NCBI GenBank assembly: GCA_900542355.1
Contig: UQNE01000002.1
Span: 62,001 to 126,000, forward strand
DNA from: an uncultured Bacteroidales bacterium
GTDB taxonomy: Bacteria > Bacteroidota > Bacteroidia > Bacteroidales > Paludibacteraceae
Direction of reading: 5' to 3'
DNA: 64,000 nucleotides
Position numbers and translations under genes: made by a program. Below are positions 53,338 through 62,321 of the stretch, piece by piece. The notes beneath the pieces were generated by a model, which saw only the letters and a list, made by a program, of their open reading frames with translations, was not told the DNA's origin and did not search any database. Numbering within the stretch: position 1 is the stretch's first letter; each line of letters begins with the position of its first letter.

Positions 53338-55200
53338 TTGCAGCGTCGTTTGGTCGCCATATTGTTGAGTCTCTGTTGGTTTCTTCCGAGCAGGGCAGAC
53401 AACAACGCACGCTTGGAGGACATCATTGGGGATATCTATGAGCAACTCACCGAGATTAGTGCCACCGACTATGAGGAACTGCAAGACCAATTGCTCAACC
53501 TCACCGAACACCCTATCGACCTCAACTCTGCTCGTGCCGATGACCTCGAGCAACTGCCTTTTCTGAGCGATCAGCAGATAGACGCTATCTTGCTCTATGT
53601 GTATGAACACCCGATACACGACTTATCCGAACTGCAACTGATTGATTGTCTGCAAGATTACGACATACGCAACCTTCGCCCGTTTGTTTGTGTGATGCCC
53701 GTAGATACCGTGCAACACCTCGCAGTCAAGGAGGTGTTTCGCTATGCTCATCATGAGATTATCACTCGTATCGATGCCCGCAATGTGGAGCAGTTTACGG
53801 GCGACCCGATATTCTTCCAAACACGATACAAGTTTAACTACCAAAACCGTGTGCAATTTGGTGCGCAACTGCGTCGTCCCGCAGGCGGAGGAGCCGATGA
53901 TTTGCAGTACGGCGGGTATCTGATGCTTCGCGATATTGGCGTAATGCGCACCCTGGTGGCGGGTAATTACCAAGCCTCTTTCGGACAAGGACTGGTGTTT
54001 GCCAACGCAGCGCGCTATGGCAAGTCGCGCTATGTGCTCAATGCGGGCAAGACTATCGACGGACTGAATCGATACACGGGTGTGGACGGAGGGGGACTGC
54101 ATGGCACCGGCACCACTCTGCAATGGCATGTAGGCGGGTTGCGTATCGATTGGTCGGCACTATACTCGCTGCAACGCACGCAAGACACAGTGCGCCATCA
54201 TCTGCTCGGTACGAACCTCACTTTTCGCTATCGGCAACTGAAAATAGGTCTGACGGCAGCCGAGCACATCTACTCCGACTCGGTTTTTCCGTACCGTGAT
54301 ATGCGCTACAACAAACACTATTTTCGGGGCAACCGACAAGGCGTAATGGGGCTGAATTTCCGCTACAACTATGGTTTGTTTGACCTCTTCGGTGAGGTAG
54401 CCGTGGCGCAGAACAGGCGATGGGGCGTAGGTGTAGAGGTGGGCAGCCGTATCACTCCGACGCAGGGTGTGGGGCTACTGCTGCTCTATCGCTACTACTC
54501 GCCGTGGTTCGACAATCCGCAGGGCTACGCTTTCTCTGAGACCTCACGGCTCAACGATGAGAACGGCGGCTACATCGGCTTTCAGATAGACCGCCTGCGC
54601 CATTGGCAATGGACAGGGTATGCCGATGTGTTCCGCTTTGCCGACATCAAGTATGGTATTCCTTATGCGCCCTCGTGGGGCTACGATGCCATGCTTGAGA
54701 CGGCCTATCTGCCCAATAGCGAAGCCGATATTCGCCTGCGGCTGCAAGCCAAACAGAAAGCACGGCGGGACACCTACAGTGCGCGATTGCAGGTGAATTG
54801 GACAGACGGGCAATGGCGGTTGCGCACACAAATGAATGCCAATATCGTTGCCGACAGCACGCGGCAGGTATCCTACGGACTGAGCATACACCAAGACATA
54901 CAATACACTTTTTCGGCAGTACCGCTGACGCTGCAACTGCGCTTGCAGGGCTTCGACGCACGCCACTACTACAATCGCATTTACAACTACGAAAACGATG
55001 TGCTCTACGGCTATTCCGTTCCCGCTGTCTATGGGCAGGGCGGACGGATATACCTGAATATGCGATGGCAGATTATCAGGCAGTTGGGGCTATACTTGCG
55101 CGTCAGCAACACCGTCTATGCGCCCTCGTGGGTAGCCGCCCATCCCGGCGTTTCTGCGACACGAACCGATATCCACTTGCTCCTGCGTGCTACACTCTGA
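53338..55200 (+). CDS. Helix-hairpin-helix protein with outer-membrane barrel-like C-terminal region
   Basis: From TTG 53338 the product has 620 residues, with a signal peptide (RRLVAILLSLCWFLPSRA). A helix-hairpin-helix module of the ComEA type follows (IDLNSARADDLEQLPFLSDQQIDAILLY, about 60-90) and then a long region rich in alternating hydrophobic and aromatic strands ending HLLLRATL, which looks like an outer-membrane beta-barrel. This is a family common in Bacteroidota and of unknown function. An upstream TTG at 53272 is also in frame, but lies before the -7 element and gives no better signal peptide. Confidence 0.78.
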   Translation: MQRRLVAILLSLCWFLPSRADNNARLEDIIGDIYEQLTEISATDYEELQDQLLNLTEHPIDLNSARADDLEQLPFLSDQQIDAILLYVYEHPIHDLSELQLIDCLQDYDIRNLRPFVCVMPVDTVQHLAVKEVFRYAHHEIITRIDARNVEQFTGDPIFFQTRYKFNYQNRVQFGAQLRRPAGGGADDLQYGGYLMLRDIGVMRTLVAGNYQASFGQGLVFANAARYGKSRYVLNAGKTIDGLNRYTGVDGGGLHGTGTTLQWHVGGLRIDWSALYSLQRTQDTVRHHLLGTNLTFRYRQLKIGLTAAEHIYSDSVFPYRDMRYNKHYFRGNRQGVMGLNFRYNYGLFDLFGEVAVAQNRRWGVGVEVGSRITPTQGVGLLLLYRYYSPWFDNPQGYAFSETSRLNDENGGYIGFQIDRLRHWQWTGYADVFRFADIKYGIPYAPSWGYDAMLETAYLPNSEADIRLRLQAKQKARRDTYSARLQVNWTDGQWRLRTQMNANIVADSTRQVSYGLSIHQDIQYTFSAVPLTLQLRLQGFDARHYYNRIYNYENDVLYGYSVPAVYGQGGRIYLNMRWQIIRQLGLYLRVSNTVYAPSWVAAHPGVSATRTDIHLLLRATL

Positions 55201-55262
55201 GCAGGGAATACTTAATTGATTTAGATAGAAGGAAAATGACATTTTGTTTACTTTTCTGCCGA

Positions 55263-55392
55263 AAAACGAACAAAATGATTGTTTGGGTGCTAAGTCTTAG
55301 GTCTCGACAAGGTCTCGACGAGAGTCCGACAAAGTTGGCTCAAAGTCGGGATAACAAAAAGATAGGAAAACAGGCGAAAAAGTAGAAATTGT
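55263..55392 (+). repeat. Dispersed TCGAGACC repeat, copy B
   Basis: This segment begins AACGAACAAAATGATT and contains CTTAGGTCTCGACAAGGTCT from 55296, then CGACGAGAGTCCGACAAAG. It aligns with copy A at 7366-7490, including the trailing GGCTCAAAGTCGG. It fills much of the spacer between the HHH gene and recO. Confidence 0.62.
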
Positions 55393-55442
55393 ATGGATAA
55401 GGAGGATTAGGAAAAATGAAGGAAACGAGCGAAAGGAAAGAG

Positions 55443-56036
55443 TCAGTCGAACAACTCCATCAATACATCCAACGAACGAGGCGATTGCCAATCATCGATT
55501 TGGTCGGCGAAATAGTTGCAAAGGGCTTGTAGTTGCTGCTGCCGCTCGCTGCGTGAAGAGGGTACTTGTACCAACTCGGGGTGGATCTCCTCGTCGATAC
55601 CGAATCCCAAGAGCGCAGCCAAGTCTACCAAGAAACGGATGTGCAGGTTCTCCGGCTGCGGAGTGGTGTCTAACTTTTGCACGACGGAGGTCAGATAGTC
55701 GAACAAGACGGTGTCTTCCATCGGGTGGCGCAGCGTGCGGTAGAGAATCTCTGCCACAAACATCGCCACTGTCTGTCGGCGCAAGTCTTGCGGCAACTGC
55801 GTGGGTACATAGAGCAGGCGGGCTTGTCGGAGGGTCTGAAATTGGCGAGCAGGAGCCGCATCGTAGGTCAGTTCTTCCAGGCTGAGCGGTGCATACTGCG
55901 CAGCACTTTTCTTCCGACCTAAGCCATACACCATATAGTTGACGCGCCCATACGCACGCGTAAAAGTGTGGAGGATATGTGCCTTGTCGCTGTACGGCTG
56001 AAGGCTAAGCACTATGGCGGGGGTGGTAACAAGCAT
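55443..56036 (-). CDS. recO: DNA repair protein RecO
   Basis: From ATG 56036 the 197-residue product starts MLVTTPAIVLSLQPYSDKAHILHTFTRAYG, the N-terminal OB fold of RecO. A helical C-terminal part follows. It is shorter than E. coli RecO (242) and I see no zinc-binding cysteine set. RecO loads RecA onto single-stranded DNA with RecR. A longer in-frame start would add a hydrophobic extension not found in the family. It is the only minus-strand gene between 28.3 and 63.2 kb. Confidence 0.9.
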   Translation of the reverse strand: MLVTTPAIVLSLQPYSDKAHILHTFTRAYGRVNYMVYGLGRKKSAAQYAPLSLEELTYDAAPARQFQTLRQARLLYVPTQLPQDLRRQTVAMFVAEILYRTLRHPMEDTVLFDYLTSVVQKLDTTPQPENLHIRFLVDLAALLGFGIDEEIHPELVQVPSSRSERQQQLQALCNYFADQIDDWQSPRSLDVLMELFD

Positions 56037-56081
56037 TGATAGAACCATTGCGCCAGCATAAGACACGGCGAATAGGCGATA

Positions 56082-56089
56082 CAAAAGTA
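56082..56089 (-). promoter_or_regulatory. -7 element of recO
   Basis: The minus strand reads TACTTTTG, a match to TAnnTTTG, 46 bp before the recO ATG. A clear -33 element is not visible. Confidence 0.5.
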
Positions 56090-56139
56090 CAACAAAAAAC
56101 TGAATAAACACCATTGCTGCAAAAAAAACACGGAAAAGT

Positions 56140-56170
56140 TTTGCTATATCAAAAAAAAGCAGTAATTTTG
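56140..56170 (+). promoter_or_regulatory. Promoter of rpmH
   Basis: TTTG at 56140-56143 and TAATTTTG at 56163-56170 are 19 bp apart. The segment 56149-56181 matches the tRNA-Gln promoter region in 32 of 33 bases. Confidence 0.82.
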
Positions 56171-56181
56171 CAGTCGCTTTT

Positions 56182-56199
56182 CGTCTAACGGCTAAGACG
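56182..56199 (+). promoter_or_regulatory. Leader hairpin of rpmH
   Basis: CGTCT (56182-56186) pairs with AGACG (56195-56199). It lies about 97 bp before the ATG in a leader of about 120 nt. Confidence 0.4.
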
Positions 56200-56295
56200 G
56201 AGTAGAGAACTGTATAAATAGAACCCGCCCGATGAAGGGGTTTCGCAGCAGATTGCGAGATACTTTCTGATAGGGCATAAACCTAATAAAGAGAG

Positions 56296-56454
56296 ATGAA
56301 ACGTACATTCCAACCATCGCAACGCAAGCGTCGTAACAAACACGGTTTTCGCGAGAGAATGGCTACCGCAAATGGTCGCCGCGTATTGGCTGCTCGTCGT
56401 GCTCACGGTCGTAAGAAACTGACTGTTGCAGACGAAGGACGCCACAAGTATTAA
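56296..56454 (+). CDS. rpmH: 50S ribosomal protein L34
   Basis: The 52-residue protein starts MKRTFQPSQRKRRNKHGFRE and continues RMATANGRRVLAARRAHGRK, the invariant L34 sequence, then a short C-terminal extension ending GRHKY. It has its own promoter, a 120-nt leader and an intrinsic terminator 32 bp after the stop. Confidence 0.98.
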   Translation: MKRTFQPSQRKRRNKHGFRERMATANGRRVLAARRAHGRKKLTVADEGRHKY

Positions 56455-56485
56455 TTAGTTCGGCTAATTAAGCACATACCAATAC

Positions 56486-56520
56486 AGGGAAAAGAGACCG
56501 TGTCTCCTTTCCCTTGTTTT
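56486..56520 (+). terminator. Intrinsic terminator of rpmH
   Basis: AGGGAAAAGAGAC (56486-56498) pairs with GTCTCCTTTCCCT (56102+400; 56502-56514) with one mismatch, followed by TGTTTTG. It ends 9 bp before array 3. Confidence 0.8.
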
Positions 56521-56528
56521 GTAACTTG

Positions 56529-56691
56529 ATAGAGGGAAGTGGAATAACTAGGAATATCTAGAAGATCTAGGAGGCTAAGAGGTCTAGAAGATATAGAATA
56601 AATAGAGAATCTAGGGTGTATAGAATATCTGGAATGCCTAGGGAACTTAGATAGTCCGGGATGACTTAGAGCCTATAAGATTTAGAAAATC
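56529..56691. repeat. 9-bp NTAG array 3 (between rpmH and rbfA)
   Basis: This is the longest of the three arrays. NTAG-like tetranucleotides stand at 56548, 56558, 56567 and 56575 (spacing 10, 9, 8). From 56575 on the spacing is exactly 9: 56584, 56593, 56602, 56611, 56620, 56629, 56638, 56647 and 56656. The first eight of these are CTAG, ATAG, ATAG, CTAG, ATAG, CTGG, CTAG and TTAG. The pattern fades beyond 56665. It ends about 25 bp before the rbfA ATG. No TAnnTTTG box is seen between the array and rbfA. Confidence 0.82.
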
Positions 56692-56716
56692 CAAAGAAAT
56701 AACAAAATAATATCGT

Positions 56717-57109
56717 ATGGAATCAACAAGACAACACAAGATTGCTCGCTTGATACAGAAAGACTTGAGCGATATCTTTTTGCGCTTTGCACGCACACTC
56801 GGCGGGACACTTATCTCGGTGAGCGAAGTGCGTATCTCGCCCGACTTGGCGATAGCACACATCTACCTGTCGATATTTCCGCAAAACAAAGTGGCGGAGA
56901 CAATGGAAAAGATAGAGGAAAACAAGGGTAAGTTCCGTGGTGAGATGGGGACACTCGAACGCCACCAACTGCGTATCATACCCGAACTGAACTTTCATCT
57001 TGACGAGACTATTGACCGTATGGAGCGTATTGACCAACTGCTCCAAAGCGATACCCACCTCGCCGAGGAGAAGAAAACTGCCACTCCTAATACTGAGGCA
57101 ACTAAATAA
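56717..57109 (+). CDS. rbfA: 30S ribosome-binding factor A
   Basis: RbfA helps mature the 5' end of 16S rRNA in the small subunit, important in the cold. The 130-residue product has a KH-like fold: STRQHKIARLIQKDLSDIF at the N terminus, VRISPDLAIAHIYLSIFP in the middle and LRIIPELNFHLDETIDRMERIDQLL near the end. An acidic tail (AEEKKTATPNTEATK) follows. The next gene begins 33 bp later. Confidence 0.95.
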   Translation: MESTRQHKIARLIQKDLSDIFLRFARTLGGTLISVSEVRISPDLAIAHIYLSIFPQNKVAETMEKIEENKGKFRGEMGTLERHQLRIIPELNFHLDETIDRMERIDQLLQSDTHLAEEKKTATPNTEATK

Positions 57110-57142
57110 CTACCGCTACACGCATATATATAAGGTGTATCT

Positions 57143-58357
57143 GTGAGTCGGTTTGAGGGACATATAGCTTGGCGGTATCTATTCTCGAAGAAAGGACATA
57201 ACGCTATCAATATCGTTTCGGGCGTCAGTGCGGCGTCGGTGTGCGTTGTTACGGCGGCTATGGTGTGCGTACTGAGTGTGATGAACGGCTTTGGAAACTT
57301 GGTAGAGCACATGTTCTCCGAGTTCGACCCCGAGATAAAGATTGTTGCCACCGACGGCAAGTACTTCCGCACCGACACTGCGACTATCGAACAACTGCAC
57401 CAACTGGCGTGTGTTGAGGCTATATCGGAGGTGGTAGAAGAGACGGCTCTCGTGCGCTACAAAGAGCACCAACTGCCCGCTCGACTGATGGGTGTAGATG
57501 ACCGATTTAGACAGATAACGCATATCGATTCTATCATTAGCGATGGTAGTTTCTCGGTGTATGACGGAGCGTTCGACCGCTGTGTGATGGGGCGCGGACT
57601 GGCATCGCAGTTGGGAATGAATGCGCACTTTGTAGGTGGGGTACATCTGTATGCGCCTAAGCGCACCGAGCGGGTGAATATGCTACGCCCCGACGAGAGT
57701 TTCTGCCACGAGGTGTGCTTTATTTCCGGCACTTTTGCGGTCAATCAAGTGCAGTATGACGACCAACTGTTGCTCGTTTCCCTACCATTGGCACGCCGTA
57801 TATTCCAATACGATTCACTCACTGTAACATCGCTGAGTCTCCGTCTAAAAGCTGATGTCAACCTGCGACAAGCCAAACGGCAGATAGCCCAAGCCTTAGG
57901 AAACGGCTATAGCGTACAAGACCGCTATGAGCAGCAAGAGGATTTTTTTCGTATTCTGAAGATAGAGAAACTGCTCACCGCTTTGTTGCTGGTGTTCATA
58001 CTCTTGATAGCCTGCTTTAATGTGATTGGTTCGCTATCGATGCTAATGATCGACAAGCGCGAGGATATTCGCATACTGAGTGACCTCGGGGCAAGCAGAA
58101 AGCAGATACAGCGTATTTTCCGTTACGAAGGGTGGCTAATCAGCGGGTTGGGTGCAATAACAGGATTGTTGCTCGGTGTGGCGATATGCTTACTGCAACA
58201 GCACTATGGTTGGCTCAAACTCGGCAACGGCGATGATTATGTAATCTCGGCATACCCAGTCTTGGTGGAGCCTACCGACATAGTGATAGTGGCCGCCGTG
58301 GTGCTTCTGCTCGGTTGGATAGCCGCATGGTATCCCACTCGCAAACTCTCCGCCTAA
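57143..58357 (+). CDS. LolC/LolE-type ABC transporter permease
   Basis: The 404-residue protein has one N-terminal membrane helix (NIVSGVSAASVCVVTAAMVCVLSVMNGF, about 22-50), a periplasmic MacB-like domain to about 265, and three C-terminal helices with the FtsX fold. These begin at KLLTALLLVFILLIACFNVIGSL and include RIFRYEGWLISGLGAITGLLLG. The layout equals LolC/E, which extract lipoproteins from the inner membrane for transport to the outer membrane. The ATPase is not adjacent. The start is GTG. A lipoprotein gene follows 23 bp downstream. Confidence 0.9.
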   Translation: MSRFEGHIAWRYLFSKKGHNAINIVSGVSAASVCVVTAAMVCVLSVMNGFGNLVEHMFSEFDPEIKIVATDGKYFRTDTATIEQLHQLACVEAISEVVEETALVRYKEHQLPARLMGVDDRFRQITHIDSIISDGSFSVYDGAFDRCVMGRGLASQLGMNAHFVGGVHLYAPKRTERVNMLRPDESFCHEVCFISGTFAVNQVQYDDQLLLVSLPLARRIFQYDSLTVTSLSLRLKADVNLRQAKRQIAQALGNGYSVQDRYEQQEDFFRILKIEKLLTALLLVFILLIACFNVIGSLSMLMIDKREDIRILSDLGASRKQIQRIFRYEGWLISGLGAITGLLLGVAICLLQQHYGWLKLGNGDDYVISAYPVLVEPTDIVIVAAVVLLLGWIAAWYPTRKLSA

Positions 58358-58380
58358 CATACATCAACAGCGCAAAAACG

Positions 58381-58926
58381 ATGAAACCATACACCTATAT
58401 ACTTATATGTGCAGCCGCAGTAGCCATCACTTCCTGCGGAGGCGTAACGCCCACGCAACCTGTCGATTATAGCAACGAGTTTACCACATGCTATGTGGAG
58501 CGGTATGGGCAGTTCTACGACAGTCTGCCACGCAATGTGTTTGCACTGGATTTGTACACCGAAGGTGTGTCACTCGACTCGACGCAGCATATTGTCGGCT
58601 CGGGTACTAACCTGTATATCAGCGATATATTTCTCTCTGACTCGCTATTTGCGCAGGGCACTTATTTCTCCGATACCACCACAGCGGAGCATACTTTTCT
58701 GCCCGGGCAGAACTTTGAGGGTACGCCCACGGGCATCTACTTGCTCTCTATTGCCGAATCGGCGGTAGCGGGTATTCAGGTGCTCGATTCGGGGCAGTTC
58801 ACCGTAATGCAGACGCCCGACTCGCTGTACGACATACGCTTCACACTCTACCGTGGCAAACAGCAGTACAGCGGGCACTTCGAGGGCGCACTCCGCTACA
58901 ACGACAAACGCCTATCCGACCAATGA
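58381..58926 (+). CDS. Lipoprotein of unknown function
   Basis: From ATG 58381 the product has 181 residues with a lipoprotein signal (ILICAAAVAITSC, lipobox ITSC). An upstream in-frame start would overlap the LolE gene and precede a non-signal segment. The mature part is beta-rich, with Thr/Ser/Asp and a repeated YxSDxFLSDSLF-type region, and no catalytic motif. It shares the operon with the lipoprotein-export permease. Its stop codon overlaps the xerD start (ATGATGA). Confidence 0.75.
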   Translation: MKPYTYILICAAAVAITSCGGVTPTQPVDYSNEFTTCYVERYGQFYDSLPRNVFALDLYTEGVSLDSTQHIVGSGTNLYISDIFLSDSLFAQGTYFSDTTTAEHTFLPGQNFEGTPTGIYLLSIAESAVAGIQVLDSGQFTVMQTPDSLYDIRFTLYRGKQQYSGHFEGALRYNDKRLSDQ

Positions 58927-59834
58927 TGAGCGAGGAGAAAGACCCGATATACAAAGAGTTTCGCTCCTACCTGCTGTTGGAACGCTCCTACTCGCCCAAC
59001 ACGGTGGTGTCGTATGAGTTCGACTTAGAGAAGTATCGTGCATACCTTCAGCAGAACCAACTCGACCCGCTGAAGGTTACTTTCGACGACTTGCAAGAGT
59101 TTGTCTTTCAGACTTTCAAGGATGTCAAGAATACCCGCACGCAAGCCCGGATGCTCTCAACCATTCGCACATTCTACCGTTTTTTGCTCTATCATAACTA
59201 TATCGATTCTGACCCCACTGAACTGTTAGAGGGTCCAAAGAAAGAGCAACACTTGCCCGTAGTGCTGAGCGTGGAGGAAATCGATTGTCTGATAGGGGCT
59301 ATCGACCTATCGACCAACGAGGGGCACCGCAACCGTGCGATTATCGAGATACTTTATGGCAGCGGTCTGCGCGTGAGCGAACTGGTGAATCTGCAACTCT
59401 CGGCTATGTATCGCCAAGAGGGCTATATGCTCATTCGCGGTAAGGGCAGCAAGCAACGTCTCGTGCCTATATCGCCCGTAGCGGAAGAGTGGTTCGGCTA
59501 CTGGATGCAAGACCGTAGCCACTGGCCGATAGCACCCAAATGTGAGGATTTTGCGTTTCTCAACCGCCGTGGGCAACCGCTCACCCGTGCTATGGTATTC
59601 ACTATCATCAAACGCCTTTGCGCCAAAGCGGGGATAGAGAAGACCGTCTCACCGCACACCCTGCGCCACTCGTTTGCCACTCATCTGCTGCAAAACGGTG
59701 CCGATCTGCGTATTATCCAGCAACTGCTCGGACACGAGGAACTATCCACCACCGAGATTTATACTCATCTTGATGTGCAAGACCTGCGTCAAGCCATCTT
59801 GCAGTATCACCCTGCTAACCGTCCGCACGATTGA
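58923..59834 (+). CDS. xerD: Tyrosine recombinase XerD
   Basis: XerD with XerC resolves chromosome dimers at dif. The 303-residue protein has a SAM-like N-terminal domain (to about 105) and the catalytic domain. Its conserved residues are R in GSGLRVSELVNL, K in RGKGSKQRLVP, HxxR in SPHTLRHSFATHLL, H in LLGHEELSTTEIYTH and the tyrosine nucleophile in the latter segment. The start at 58923 is preferred, with ATG at 58926 as alternative. The stop overlaps the next start as TTGA. Confidence 0.94.
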   Translation: MMSEEKDPIYKEFRSYLLLERSYSPNTVVSYEFDLEKYRAYLQQNQLDPLKVTFDDLQEFVFQTFKDVKNTRTQARMLSTIRTFYRFLLYHNYIDSDPTELLEGPKKEQHLPVVLSVEEIDCLIGAIDLSTNEGHRNRAIIEILYGSGLRVSELVNLQLSAMYRQEGYMLIRGKGSKQRLVPISPVAEEWFGYWMQDRSHWPIAPKCEDFAFLNRRGQPLTRAMVFTIIKRLCAKAGIEKTVSPHTLRHSFATHLLQNGADLRIIQQLLGHEELSTTEIYTHLDVQDLRQAILQYHPANRPHD

Positions 59835-62239
59835 GACGCCTGCTTGCTATATGGCTGTGCGTGTTGTGTTGCGCTGTCTGCGTGGCGCAAGAGACTATCC
59901 TGATAGGCGACATCGTCAATGAACAAACAGGCGAACCGATAGCGGGGGCGAACATCTACTATCAAGGTACGCATATCGGTACGGCATCCGATGAGCAAGG
60001 CTCTTTTATGTTGCGTACCGACCTGTCTCGTAAGCGCACTTTGGTCATCTCTGCCGTGGGCTACCATACACAGCGTTACCCTATCGAGCCCGGTACTATG
60101 GCGGGCATACAGGTGGCTCTGCGGGAGAAGACTTCCTTAATAGAAGAGGTGGTTGCTACCCCGGGCGAGAACCCAGCCTTGCCGCTCATCGCTGCCGTGC
60201 GCAATGCCAGACCGCAGAACGACCGCATGCTCCATACAGAACAGACTACCTCAGCCGACAGCCGCACGGAACTGTATATCAGTCATATACAGAAACGCCA
60301 CTTGCAACGCCAACTATGGCGAAGCCTGCAAACAGGGTTGCTTACCGGCGAAGACTCTACCTTGCTGCTACCGCTCTACCGCTCGCAACAAAGTATACTG
60401 CTACAAGGCACTGACCTGCACCCCACAAGCGAGAAACAGCAGAAAGCCCTTGTCCTTACTGCCGACGACTACTCTATCCTGCTCCAAACGCAAGGTAACC
60501 TCAATTTCTACCACAACTCGCTCAGCCTGCTTGGGCATAGTTTTCTCTCACCGCTTGCCACTTCGGGAGCAACCTACTATCGCTACTATCTCATCGACTC
60601 CGTGCAGACCATCCATGGCAAGACCTACATCATCGATTTCCGCACTCGCAACCCTTTCTATGCTACTTTCAACGGCTCGCTACACATCGATTCTTCTACC
60701 TATGCCATACTGTCTATTGATGCTACCGTTCCTGCACAAACAAGCGTTAACTACCTCAGCAACTTACAGATACACCAACGCTTTGCGCCCGACCATAGTC
60801 TGCAAAGCGAGGAGATAACTACCTTGCTCGATTTTGCTGTCAAAACCGATACTACCCACCTCTTTCCTACAGTGCTGCTCCGCCAAAGCATACAAGCGGA
60901 CACACCTGTAATAGCAACAGATTCTGCGGTTTACGCTGCGTCGTATCCTTCTGCTTCCTCCGTAGAATCGGCAGAGGCAGCATTTGCAGCACTCGACTCT
61001 GTTCCGCTTATTCGCACCGCTAAGTGGGTAGCGGGTATCATCACTACAGGCTATATCTCTACCGGCACTTGTGTGGACATCGGGCATATCGAAGAGATAT
61101 TGCAGGTGAACCAACATGAGAGCGTCCACCTCGGTTTTCCTTTGCGTACCAACGAGAAGTTGTGGCGCAATGTGTCGCTCGAAGCCTCAGTGGGCTACGG
61201 CTTTCGCGACCAAGCGTGGAAAGGTATGGGGCGGGTGAATATCAACCTGCCTACCTTGCGGCGAAACACCTTGCAAATGGAGTATCAGGATCACTATGTA
61301 TGGAGTGAAGTGGACGATTTCTCGCGCCTGCTCCGTGAGAATAGCATGGGGTGGAAGAATATGGACTTCACCGCCTACGCCTTCGAGACACTGCGCTCCA
61401 ACCCCTACACGCACAACACGGCAGCACGACAACGCCAAATACAAATACGCACGGAAAACGATTGGACAGACAATATAGAGACTACCCTCTATGGGCGTGT
61501 CGGGTGGATGGGCTATGGCAACCCGCTTGTCGGCTACAAGGCTATGCCCTGCTATCGATACCAATCGTTAGGCGGTATCTTGCGTGTCGGGTTTAAGGAA
61601 CGAAAAGTGGATATGTACTTCCGCCGAGTGCATGTCTATAGCCGGTATCCTGTGCTGTATGTGGGCTTAGAAACAGGTTCGTGGCAGACCGATGAGATGG
61701 CGCACTATCGGATGTATGGGCGGCTCAACTTACTGGTGCGCCAGCAGGTCAGTCTGGGTATGGGGGGCTCGTTGGATTGGGCGTTATCGGCGGGCATCGT
61801 GTTGGGCAAAGTGCCATACCCGATGTTGCACCACTTTGAGGGCAACCAAGGCTATGCCTACGACCCCTATCGCTTCACGCTGATGAACAACCTGCAATAT
61901 GCAGCCGACCGCTATCTGTCGCTCCACGCCGAATGGAACGGACAAGGTATTCTCTTCAATCTGATACCCGGCATACGCTATCTGCGCCTGCGCGAGTTGG
62001 TCAGTTTCAAACTCGCTTATGGCTATCTCTCTGATACCAACAGCATAGCCCATGCCGATTGGGCAAAGACTGCACTGCCTGCTCTCACAGGTACCGACAT
62101 ACCTTATGTCGAGATGGGTGTAGGTATCGGCAATATCCTGCGTATCGGCGACCTCTACTCGGTGTGGCGGCTCACCAATCGCCAAGACCCCACTACACCA
62201 CGCTGGGCAATGCGTTTCCGCATCCACATCGGCTTATAG
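59831..62239 (+). CDS. DUF5686-type outer membrane protein with carboxypeptidase-regulatory-like domain
   Basis: The 802-residue protein starts at TTG with a signal peptide (LLAIWLCVLCCAVCVAQ). A carboxypeptidase-regulatory-like domain follows (GDIVNEQTGEPIAGANIYYQGTHIGTASDEQGSF, about 27-60; LRTLVISAVGYHTQRYPI), then a DUF5686 core. A beta-barrel like C terminus ends RWAMRFRIHIGL. TonB-dependent-receptor relatives share the first domain, but no plug domain is seen. It probably acts at the outer membrane. The TTG start overlaps the xerD stop in TTGA. Confidence 0.82.
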   Translation: MRRLLAIWLCVLCCAVCVAQETILIGDIVNEQTGEPIAGANIYYQGTHIGTASDEQGSFMLRTDLSRKRTLVISAVGYHTQRYPIEPGTMAGIQVALREKTSLIEEVVATPGENPALPLIAAVRNARPQNDRMLHTEQTTSADSRTELYISHIQKRHLQRQLWRSLQTGLLTGEDSTLLLPLYRSQQSILLQGTDLHPTSEKQQKALVLTADDYSILLQTQGNLNFYHNSLSLLGHSFLSPLATSGATYYRYYLIDSVQTIHGKTYIIDFRTRNPFYATFNGSLHIDSSTYAILSIDATVPAQTSVNYLSNLQIHQRFAPDHSLQSEEITTLLDFAVKTDTTHLFPTVLLRQSIQADTPVIATDSAVYAASYPSASSVESAEAAFAALDSVPLIRTAKWVAGIITTGYISTGTCVDIGHIEEILQVNQHESVHLGFPLRTNEKLWRNVSLEASVGYGFRDQAWKGMGRVNINLPTLRRNTLQMEYQDHYVWSEVDDFSRLLRENSMGWKNMDFTAYAFETLRSNPYTHNTAARQRQIQIRTENDWTDNIETTLYGRVGWMGYGNPLVGYKAMPCYRYQSLGGILRVGFKERKVDMYFRRVHVYSRYPVLYVGLETGSWQTDEMAHYRMYGRLNLLVRQQVSLGMGGSLDWALSAGIVLGKVPYPMLHHFEGNQGYAYDPYRFTLMNNLQYAADRYLSLHAEWNGQGILFNLIPGIRYLRLRELVSFKLAYGYLSDTNSIAHADWAKTALPALTGTDIPYVEMGVGIGNILRIGDLYSVWRLTNRQDPTTPRWAMRFRIHIGL

Positions 62240-62321
62240 CCTGCTGTACACTCATATTCTCCATATATGCTCCTTTACCTCCCCGACTGCCTCTGAAACA
62301 TGCAGTATCCTCTCCCTATCT

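Noticed and set aside
56180..56260. tRNA-like start after the rpmH promoter.
   Set aside because: Only a short hairpin is present; no T arm or acceptor closure follows, so it is a leader and not a tRNA.
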